Assembly (NCBI GenBank): GCA_017458865.1
Contig: JAFSZW010000129.1
Span: forward strand, 1 to 20,602
Direction of reading: 5' to 3'
DNA from: Clostridia bacterium
Lineage (GTDB): Bacteria; Bacillota; Clostridia; Christensenellales; Aristaeellaceae
Length of the DNA: 20,602 nucleotides
The notes beneath the pieces were generated by a model. That model was not told the DNA's origin, ran no database searches, and saw only the letters and a list, made by a program, of their open reading frames with translations. Within the stretch, counting starts at the first letter, position 1. Every line of letters begins with the position of its first letter. Below, one piece after another: positions 15,657-20,602 of the stretch. The position numbers and the translations under genes were made by a program.

Positions 15657-17621
15657 CTATTTATTCCCCTCCCTCTCAAGGAATGTATCCACCTTGTTGA
15701 AATCGGCATACTCGGTGATGTACTCACGCCGCGGCTCGACCTTGTCGCCCATCAGGACCGTTACAAGGCGTTCCGCCTCCGCAACATCCTCAAGCGTCAC
15801 CTGCATCAGCTGACGGTTTGCGGGGTTCATGGTCGTTTCCCAGAGCTGCGGCGGGTCCATCTCGCCAAGGCCCTTGTAGCGCTGAATCGTATAGCCCTTG
15901 CCGATTTTCTTGGTGACCTTGTTGAGCTCCTTGTCATCGTACGCATAGACGATGTTGTCGCCCTTGGCCACCCGGTACAGCGGCGGCATGCCGATGTACA
16001 CATGCCCGTCCGTGATGAGTTCACGCATATACCGGTAGAAGAAGGTCAGCAGGATTGCCCTGATGTGCGCGCCGTCCTGGTCAGCATCCGACAGGATGAT
16101 GACCTTGTAATACTTGAGGTTCTTAATATTGAAGTCCTCACCGATGCCCGTGCCGAGCGCCGTAATGATGGAACGGAACTCATCATTGGCCAGCACCTGG
16201 TCAAGACGCTTCTTTTCGACATTCAGCGGCTTGCCGCGGATCGGCAAAATGGCCTGGAAACGCCGGTCGCGTCCCTGCTTGGCGGAGCCGCCTGCAGAAT
16301 CGCCCTCGACGATGAACATCTCATTTTCCTCGGCCTTCCGTCCAGTGCAGCTTGACAGCTTGCCCACCAGCGGCGCCGCCTCAAGCTGGTTCTTCGCTCT
16401 GGCCACTTCCTTGGCCTTGCGCGCTGCCTCACGCACGCGGCTGGCCCGCATGCCCTTATCCAGCATGGCCGATGTAATCTCGCCATTATTGAGGTTCTCA
16501 AGGAACTGCGTCATTTTGTCATAGACAAAGGTCTCGACGGCCGGCTTGACCTCGGTATTGCCGAGCTTGCCCTTCGTCTGTCCCTCAAACTGCGGATTGC
16601 TGACAAAGGTTGTAAGAACGGCTGTCATGCCCTCCCGGTAATCCTCGCCCGTCAGGTTGGTATCCTTTTCCTTGAGCACGCCGGTTTTCCGGGCATAGTC
16701 GTTCATCGCCCGGGTATACCCCGACTTAAAGCCAATCTCATGCGTTCCGCCCTCGGCCGTCGGGATATTATTGACGTATGAGAAGATGCTCTCGGAGTAG
16801 TCGTCCGTATGCTGGATGGCCAGGCAGATCTTCACATTGTCCTGCACGCCTTCCAATTGGATGATGGACGGATAGAGCGGCGTCTTGTCCGCATTGATGT
16901 ACTGGATATAATCCGCCAGTCCGCCCTCATACTGATAGGTAACGCTGCGCTTTTCCGGTTCCCTTTCCCGTTCATCCTTGAACGTGATCTCAAGGCCCTT
17001 GTTTAGATACGCCAGTTCGCGTAAGTGCCTGCGCACCGTATCGCCGTTGAAGCGGACCTCCTCAAACACAGAGTCATCCGGCATGAATGTCACTTTCGTC
17101 CCATGTGCGCGTGTCGCCGAAACCCGCTCAAGCGGCGTCACCGGACGTCCGGATACCACTTTCTTTTCAGATGGATCATAATTGCTCTCAAAGCGCATCC
17201 GGTAATGTCCGCCACCGGTGCAGCTGTCAACGACCATCCATTTGGACAGCGCGTTCACGACAGAGGCGCCAACGCCGTGCAGTCCGCCGGAATACTGGTA
17301 GTTCTGGTGATCGAACTTGCCGCCTGCATGCAGCTTGGTATAGATCATCTCAACGCCGGTAATGCCCAGCTGGGGATGCACGTCGACAGGCACACCCCGC
17401 CCGTCATCCTCAACGGATGCGCTGCCGTCTTCCATCAGACAGACGGTTACCTTTCTGGCAAATCCGTTTGCCACCTCATCAATTGCGTTGTCCACCAGTT
17501 CCCAGAGCAGATGATGCAGTCCGCTCCGTCCCGTCGAGCCAATATACATGCCCGGACGCATCCGGACAGCATCCAGTCCCTCAAGAACCTTCAGCGACTC
17601 GGCTGAATATGTTTTTGCCAT
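15657..17621 (-). CDS. parE: DNA topoisomerase IV subunit B (type IIA, ParE-like)
   Basis: ATPase subunit of the same topoisomerase. The 654-aa protein has the GHKL ATP site: ELVDNAIDE (41-49), EDDGRGVPVD (71-80), GGLHGVGASVVNAL (112-124), GTKVTF (174-179), then QTKGKLG (348-354) in the transducer domain. The TOPRIM domain carries EGDSAGGSAKQGRDR (439-453) and the metal-binding SDADQDGAHI (511-520). GyrB rather than ParE is possible on domain content alone, since they share all motifs; the call rests on the partner parC, which lacks the GyrA box. Ribosome binding is through AAGGGG only 2-3 nt from the ATG, or the AAAGGGG further up, so the start is less clean than its neighbours. No convincing promoter was found in the 216-nt leader, which is rich in hairpins. 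Confidence 0.93.
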   Translation of the reverse strand: MAKTYSAESLKVLEGLDAVRMRPGMYIGSTGRSGLHHLLWELVDNAIDEVANGFARKVTVCLMEDGSASVEDDGRGVPVDVHPQLGITGVEMIYTKLHAGGKFDHQNYQYSGGLHGVGASVVNALSKWMVVDSCTGGGHYRMRFESNYDPSEKKVVSGRPVTPLERVSATRAHGTKVTFMPDDSVFEEVRFNGDTVRRHLRELAYLNKGLEITFKDEREREPEKRSVTYQYEGGLADYIQYINADKTPLYPSIIQLEGVQDNVKICLAIQHTDDYSESIFSYVNNIPTAEGGTHEIGFKSGYTRAMNDYARKTGVLKEKDTNLTGEDYREGMTAVLTTFVSNPQFEGQTKGKLGNTEVKPAVETFVYDKMTQFLENLNNGEITSAMLDKGMRASRVREAARKAKEVARAKNQLEAAPLVGKLSSCTGRKAEENEMFIVEGDSAGGSAKQGRDRRFQAILPIRGKPLNVEKKRLDQVLANDEFRSIITALGTGIGEDFNIKNLKYYKVIILSDADQDGAHIRAILLTFFYRYMRELITDGHVYIGMPPLYRVAKGDNIVYAYDDKELNKVTKKIGKGYTIQRYKGLGEMDPPQLWETTMNPANRQLMQVTLEDVAEAERLVTVLMGDKVEPRREYITEYADFNKVDTFLEREGNK

Positions 17622-17666
17622 TTCCCCTTATACCCCTTTCACAGCATCCTCTGCCTGTTTCATCCG

Positions 17667-17688
17667 AAAAAAGGTACCCGTCGGTACC
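17667..17688 (-). terminator. Intrinsic terminator or attenuator between the 17838-18242 gene and parE
   Basis: On the minus strand GGTACC-GACG-GGTACC is followed directly by TTTTTT (17667-17672). The stem is 6 bp with a 4-nt loop (17673-17688). It could end the upstream gene's transcript or control read-through into parE, whose ATG is about 45 nt further on. Confidence 0.65.
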
Positions 17689-17722
17689 GCTTCTTTCCGC
17701 CAGATTATGAGGGCACTGCAAT

Positions 17723-17795
17723 GTCCGGCATCCACCGGACAGAATTGTAAACATCAAACCGGACACATCTGGCATTGATCATCAGACAATGCCAG
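17723..17795 (-). other. Two consecutive hairpins in the parE leader
   Basis: GTCCGG/CCGGAC (17723-17728 with 17735-17740) and CTGGCATTG/CAATGCCAG (17769-17777 with 17787-17795) are perfect 6- and 9-bp stems. With the terminator at 17667-17688 they fill most of the 216-nt gap. The element ACCGGACA occurs twice, in and beside the first hairpin. No known riboswitch was recognised. Confidence 0.45.
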
Positions 17796-17837
17796 TGCCG
17801 GAAACCCCAAATGAAAACCAGGTCTTCGAGATCTTGA

Positions 17838-18242
17838 TCAGCCCAGCTGCTCTTCCTCTTCCATATCGGCGAGCATCAGGTCAAGCATGTTCTCGCCCAT
17901 CTGAAAGAACGGTGAAAACGTGGAGCCGATGTACGGTGCCTCGTCCATCTCCTCATGCTGCGCATTCCAGGTATCCAGAAACTCGATGAAATCAAGATTC
18001 GCCCTATCCTGTGTCTTTTCCGTTCCAGTCGAATACTCCTCAAGCACGTCGTCATCTTCCTCCACCTGAGAAGGCTGAAAATAACTGACTCTTGATAAGA
18101 CAAAATACCGCCCGAGTCCGTTGTCGTGCGCCTGTACATAGACGCTGTCCCCGGAATCCAGCCGCACCGTGATCTCCGCGTGCGCCGTCATCAGTTCCTG
18201 GTCGATCTGATCAAGGCGCGCCTGTTCATATACCGCTCTCAT
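17838..18242 (-). CDS. Acidic protein of unknown function
   Basis: I do not recognise this 134-aa protein. The start is supported by AAGGAG 5 nt before the ATG at 18242. The first about 20 residues look helical; residues about 23-55 (ITVRLDSGDSVYVQAH, then RYFVLSRVSYF) look like a small beta domain. The rest is acidic and ends in a helix with MLDLMLADMEEEEQ. There is no membrane segment and no catalytic motif. It is first in line before parE on the minus strand, with a plausible promoter at 18393-18421. Its ATG overlaps the stop of a frame-broken small ORF upstream by ATGA. A connection with the topoisomerase operon is only positional. Confidence 0.7.
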   Translation of the reverse strand: MRAVYEQARLDQIDQELMTAHAEITVRLDSGDSVYVQAHDNGLGRYFVLSRVSYFQPSQVEEDDDVLEEYSTGTEKTQDRANLDFIEFLDTWNAQHEEMDEAPYIGSTFSPFFQMGENMLDLMLADMEEEEQLG

Positions 18243-18371
18243 TCAAACTCCTTTTTTTGCAGGCCTGAGCCTCTTTCGGCACTGCCTGCACTTTGCCCGC
18301 TCTCATTCTTGGCTATCCGGATGTACCGGTTCAGCTGCTTGAGAGCATCCGCATTCTGTGAAAAATAGCAT
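18239..18371 (-). pseudogene. Frame-broken 43-codon ORF overlapping the next gene by ATGA
   Basis: A coherent frame (reading ...NADALKQLNRYIRIAKNESG...LQKKEFE) runs from 18373 to a TGA at 18239-18241. It overlaps the ATG of the following gene in the ATGA style seen at parC/pcrA. In its own frame it has no ATG, GTG or TTG. The ATG at 18371 is one base off; dropping one T from the five-T run at 18361-18365 (A's on the plus strand) would join it and give a 43-residue protein beginning MLFSQNADALK. This may be a recent frameshift, a sequencing indel, or chance. No ribosome binding site is visible before that ATG, which would lie about 15 nt behind the predicted transcript start. Confidence 0.35.
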
Positions 18372-18375
18372 ATTT

Positions 18376-18455
18376 AGGCTGATTTCGGTGAGAGTTTAAC
18401 ACAGATGACAAAGGATTTCAATCACTCCGGGCAGAATTGATGTTCAAATCAGCCT
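18376..18455. repeat. 10-bp perfect inverted repeat flanking a promoter
   Basis: AGGCTGATTT (18376-18385) and AAATCAGCCT (18446-18455) are perfectly complementary, with 60 bp between them. The minus-strand promoter (18393-18421) lies entirely inside, and one arm sits at the predicted transcript start. This geometry would suit a repressor bound at two sites, or a looped operator. It is inferred from position only. Confidence 0.5.
18393..18421 (-). promoter_or_regulatory. Promoter for the 17838-18242 gene
   Basis: Minus strand: TTGAAA (18416-18421), 17 nt, TAAACT (18393-18398), with TGT before the -10 making an extended -10 element. The expected start is near 18386, leaving a leader of about 144 nt before the ATG at 18242. 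Confidence 0.6.
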
Positions 18456-18518
18456 GCAGTCAGGGACATATTGCCCTGTCAATATCTGCCATCTGTTCAG
18501 AAACAGAGACGGAGCCAT
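18444..18518 (-). CDS. Possible 24-residue leader peptide or small protein
   Basis: A short frame beginning MAPSLFLNRWQ starts at 18518 and ends in a TGA at 18444-18446. Its main support is a strong GAGGAGG placed 4 nt before the ATG. The peptide is neither clearly hydrophobic nor repetitive and I know no family for it. No promoter was found upstream on the minus strand, where the divergent plus-strand promoter lies. It could be a leader peptide, a small protein, or chance. Confidence 0.25.
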   Translation of the reverse strand: MAPSLFLNRWQILTGQYVPDCRLI

Positions 18519-18570
18519 TGCGCCTCCTCAAAAATAATCCGGCGCTTATCTTCTCGATACTCGGTTCATG

Positions 18571-18579
18571 TGCTATAAT
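18571..18579 (+). promoter_or_regulatory. Extended -10 promoter facing the regulator gene
   Basis: TGCTATAAT (18571-18579) is a perfect extended -10 (TGnTATAAT). The -35 position reads TTCTCG, which is poor, as is usual for extended -10 promoters. The start would be near 18586, at the beginning of the self-complementary stretch, and 297 nt before the regulator ATG. The 9-mer CGGTTCATG lies directly upstream (18562-18570) and recurs at 18781-18789. Confidence 0.65.
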
Positions 18580-18585
18580 GAATGA

Positions 18586-18765
18586 TACAAGCTGTGCAGT
18601 TTGCCATAGTTGGCAGCACCCTTGAGATCATCATAATAAGCCCTGACCCGCAGCATTTCTCCTCACGGAAACGCTGCCTTGTCAGGCCCTGCACAGAAAC
18701 CAGTTTCATATTCTCAGAGGATGCTGGATTGACCGGCATCCTCTCTTCCGGAACCGCAGGCAGAA
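18586..18765 (+). ncRNA. Candidate structured RNA with 6S-RNA-like rod architecture
   Basis: This 180-nt stretch begins at the predicted start of the promoter at 18571-18579 and is strongly self-complementary. A rod-like fold is possible. Outer pairings join 18592-18602 to 18751-18763; 18609-18613 pairs with 18733-18737, CAGCA (18614-18618) with TGCTG (18722-18726), and TGAGA (18623-18627) with TCTCA (18712-18716). There follows an A/T-rich open bubble (18628-18640) opposite a small GAAA-CCAG-TTTC hairpin (18696-18707). The terminal arm is CCTGAC/GTCAGG, GCAGC/GCTGC and TTTC/GAAA (18642-18686). Closing stem, bubble with CCCTTGAG at its edge, terminal arm and length all resemble 6S RNA. A rival fold uses CTGTGCAG/CTGCACAG (18592-18599 with 18689-18696) plus a 9-bp hairpin at 18716-18744, so a regulatory leader is also possible. 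No U-rich terminator follows. Confidence 0.4.
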
Positions 18766-18882
18766 CCCCTGTTTCTGGCCCGGTTCATGCGCAAAAGGAA
18801 CCATCGCGGAGATGCAACAGGACAGGCCCTGCAGCTTTTCAGTGTGCCAATAATCCGCAATGACTGTTATATGGAGGATACT

Positions 18883-19605
18883 ATGAGCCGATTAGGAGAT
18901 TTGTTGCTGCTTGAACGCACGCGCCAGAAACTGACCCGCAAACAGGTTGCAAGAAAGTGCGGCATTTCTGAGAATTACCTCAAGGACGTCGAAGAAGGCC
19001 GGCGGATTATTCAGGATGATCAGGCCAGACGGATTCTGAAAAAGCTTGGCACTGGCGACCAGCACGAAAACGAGTTCTCATTGGATGAGATCGCCGCAAC
19101 TGTCGATCTTGGGACAATCGCACCGCAGAAGAACGAGGCCATCCGTCAGGCAAAGGAGACAAAGCCTGAAAAGCCCGCGCCGCAGAAATCTCCCGAGGAG
19201 CAGAGCGGCATCTGGCTGGATGCCCTTTCAAGCGTCCTAAAGCCGGTTCCGGTGATGAACGCCGGCTGGATTCAGATTGACCGCCGCCTCCTGCCCATTC
19301 AGGACGGCAAGATTGAGGGCGCCAATCCGGACCGCGTTGCCTATTTCAAGGTACCGGACGACTCCATGCGCGCGTTTCGCATTGAAAAGGATGACCTTGT
19401 CCTGATTCTCCCCCAGCAGCTGCCTGTCGATGGTGCCATCATGCTGGTTGAGTTTGGCGCACACCGTGTGCTGCGCAAGATCAAAATCTTTGACAAGACC
19501 CGCATTCTTCTGCAGAGCGGTGACCGCGAGATGAGCGCCGATCCCATGAGTGTGGCTGATATCCACTTTGTGGGCCGTGCCGTTCGCGTTGAGATTGCAC
19601 TCTGA
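18883..19605 (+). CDS. HTH (XRE/Cro-C1) regulator with LexA-like S24 C-terminal domain
   Basis: The protein has 240 aa. Residues about 4-56 form a Cro/C1-type helix-turn-helix (TRKQVARKCGISENYLKDVEEG). Residues 85-108 are a charged, proline-rich linker. From about 125 on it resembles the S24/LexA fold: an Ala-Gly pair (A127-G128) sits 34 residues before a Ser-Met (S161) in VPDDSM, close to the 35 residues between A84 and S119 in E. coli LexA. The Lys expected about 37 residues later falls on R198 or K199 (VLRKIK). Self-cleavage is therefore plausible but not certain. The ATG at 18883 is chosen for GGAGG 5 nt upstream; the in-frame ATG at 18871 lies within that site. The gene is followed after 41 nt by the SprT-like protease. 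Specificity and trigger are unknown. Confidence 0.88.
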   Translation: MSRLGDLLLLERTRQKLTRKQVARKCGISENYLKDVEEGRRIIQDDQARRILKKLGTGDQHENEFSLDEIAATVDLGTIAPQKNEAIRQAKETKPEKPAPQKSPEEQSGIWLDALSSVLKPVPVMNAGWIQIDRRLLPIQDGKIEGANPDRVAYFKVPDDSMRAFRIEKDDLVLILPQQLPVDGAIMLVEFGAHRVLRKIKIFDKTRILLQSGDREMSADPMSVADIHFVGRAVRVEIAL

Positions 19606-19646
19606 TCACCTTTTCAGATCACACGAATTGAAGGAAAAAACAAATC

Positions 19647-20381
19647 ATGCCGAACTTTTCATTCCCGACACCGAACAGCCCCTCGGTGATTGCATCCAAA
19701 CGCCAGACCATTCTGCGCACACTGCTAGAGATGGATCCGGGATTTGCAAAAACGCCGGTCAAATCCATCTATCGGGCTACCCTCCAGAAGATGTACGACC
19801 TCTATGATGATCTGTTCTTCAACGGCACGCTCCATCGGTATTACATCCGGATGGACGTGACCATGAGCTCAAGGCTCCTCAAATCCGCGGGCAAGTTCCT
19901 TCATTATCAGACAGGACTGAGAGCCAGAACAGCAGAGATCCGCATGTCCTCTGACTTTCTCTTCCGTTTGGGCGAGGGACCGTTTGAACTGAACGGGCTG
20001 AGAGTCGCAACGCCCCAGCTGGCGTTCATGATCGTATTTGAACATGAACTCTGCCACGCCATAGAGAACGCGTTCTATGGGAACACCGGTCACTCAGACC
20101 GTTTCATGTACTTCGCTTACGGCGTTTTCGGGCATACCAAATCCACCCACGACCTGCCAACCCGTTCCTCCGAAACCACCGAAAAAACCGGAATTACTGT
20201 AGGCAGCATGGTCTCTTTCCCCTATGAGGGGCGGATGATTGCCGGAACGGTATCCTACCTGGGTAAAACCGCGAGGGTTATGGTTCCCAGTCCCAATGGT
20301 ACCTATTATGAGCGGGACAACCCCAATCACCGGTATATGAAGTATCAGGTGCCTATATCCCTCCTGACACTTGTAAACTGA
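19647..20381 (+). CDS. SprT/Spartan-like zinc metalloprotease with C-terminal beta-rich domain
   Basis: The 244-aa protein has a SprT-like catalytic domain. A helix LQKMYDLYDDLFFNG (about 46-60) recalls the family's N-terminal helix. The zinc site is HELCH (133-137) with the third ligand in GHSDRF (H149), matching the GHGxxF pattern, and E134 is catalytic. SprT/Spartan relatives in eukaryotes digest DNA-protein crosslinks; the role of bacterial members is poorly known. After a polar linker (about 165-182), residues 183-244 (GSMVSFPYEGRMIAGTVSYLG...) look like a small SH3- or Tudor-like beta domain, possibly for nucleic acid or protein binding. The ribosome binding site is modest (GAAGGA, about 11 nt away). 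It is likely co-transcribed with the LexA-like regulator and ends before a strong terminator. Substrate unknown. Confidence 0.85.
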   Translation: MPNFSFPTPNSPSVIASKRQTILRTLLEMDPGFAKTPVKSIYRATLQKMYDLYDDLFFNGTLHRYYIRMDVTMSSRLLKSAGKFLHYQTGLRARTAEIRMSSDFLFRLGEGPFELNGLRVATPQLAFMIVFEHELCHAIENAFYGNTGHSDRFMYFAYGVFGHTKSTHDLPTRSSETTEKTGITVGSMVSFPYEGRMIAGTVSYLGKTARVMVPSPNGTYYERDNPNHRYMKYQVPISLLTLVN

Positions 20382-20483
20382 TTCCCTTTATGAGAAAAAC
20401 AGATGCTGTGCCGATCATAAAATCCCGTTATTCCTGAATTTTCTCCCAGGCAAAAAGCTATTCTGATCATACACTCAAATAAC

Positions 20484-20510
20484 AAGCAGGTTCGCCTGCT
20501 TTATTTTTTA
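20484..20510 (+). terminator. Rho-independent terminator after the regulator/protease pair
   Basis: AAGCAGG-TTCG-CCTGCTT (20484-20501) is a perfect 7-bp stem with a stable TTCG tetraloop, followed by TATTTTTTA. It lies about 100 nt after the protease stop codon. The stretch 20382-20483 in between holds no gene that I can support. Confidence 0.92.
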
Positions 20511-20556
20511 TGCACTTTCTCCAGTTATTTTATTGTGTATTCGGATATTTCTACTA

Positions 20557-20586
20557 TTGACTGACTTTCTTTGACCATGGTAAAAT
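20557..20586 (+). promoter_or_regulatory. Promoter reading out of the window to the right
   Basis: TTGACT (20557-20562), 18 nt, TAAAAT (20581-20586), with TGG before the -10 giving an extended -10 element. The region around it is A/T-rich and follows the terminator. It would drive a gene beyond the right edge. Confidence 0.7.
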
Positions 20587-20602
20587 ACCCCCGTCAAAAG
20601 AA

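Noticed and set aside
13195..17621. Naming the topoisomerase pair gyrA/gyrB
   Set aside because: The A subunit lacks the QRRGGKG GyrA box (KERGVQL instead), which favours topoisomerase IV. The label stays open to phylogenetic checking.
18586..18765. SRP RNA, tmRNA, tRNA or a known riboswitch at this place
   Set aside because: The SRP core (GTCAGGTCCGGAAGGAAGCAGC-like), tmRNA ends, tRNA cloverleaf and the common riboswitch core motifs I know were not found on either strand.
18582..18863. A 93-codon plus-strand frame before the regulator
   Set aside because: No ribosome binding site, no protein-like pattern, and it coincides with the self-complementary RNA stretch.
1..20602. CRISPR arrays, insertion sequences, integrase or att sites
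   Set aside because: No regularly spaced repeats, transposase-like frame or flanking terminal repeats were seen on either strand.

Overview
The window looks like a chromosomal segment of a Bacillota (Firmicutes) bacterium of fairly high GC, most likely a member of Clostridia or Erysipelotrichia. The pointers are the order yicC-remA-gmk-rpoZ-coaBC (as in Bacillus subtilis), secD-secF-recJ, and parE-parC-pcrA-ligA, together with strong AGGAGG-type ribosome binding sites, TTG starts and TTGACA/TATAAT promoters. GC content was judged by eye, not computed, and the genus cannot be told from sequence reading alone.

Layout. From 1 to about 18.24 kb everything is on the minus strand. Reading in the direction of transcription (right to left) it runs: an unknown acidic protein (17838-18242), parE, parC, pcrA, ligA, a second unknown acidic protein (8285-8599), then yicC, remA, gmk, rpoZ and coaBC from an extended -10 promoter at 8227-8255. 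After a near-perfect promoter at 4764-4792 come a small membrane-anchored protein, secD, secF and recJ; recJ runs off the left edge. The themes are DNA topology, repair and recombination, nucleotide and CoA metabolism, transcription, and protein export.

The 18243-18882 stretch is a 640-base gap between divergent genes and is the least ordinary part. It holds a minus-strand promoter framed by a 10-bp inverted repeat, a frame-broken small ORF that would overlap the next gene by ATGA, a 24-codon ORF with a strong ribosome binding site, and a plus-strand extended -10 promoter. Directly behind that promoter lies about 180 nt of highly self-complementary sequence whose fold resembles 6S RNA.

From 18883 the plus strand carries a two-gene unit ending in a clear intrinsic terminator at 20484-20510. 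The first gene is a Cro/C1-type HTH regulator with a LexA-like (S24) C-terminal domain. The second is a SprT/Spartan-like zinc metalloprotease with an extra C-terminal beta-rich domain. By inference this is a candidate damage- or stress-responsive regulator/protease module. A further promoter at 20557-20586 points out of the window.

The best candidates for something undescribed are the regulator plus SprT-like pair, the 6S-like RNA beside it, and the SecF subunit in which the proton-relay aspartate is replaced by asparagine.
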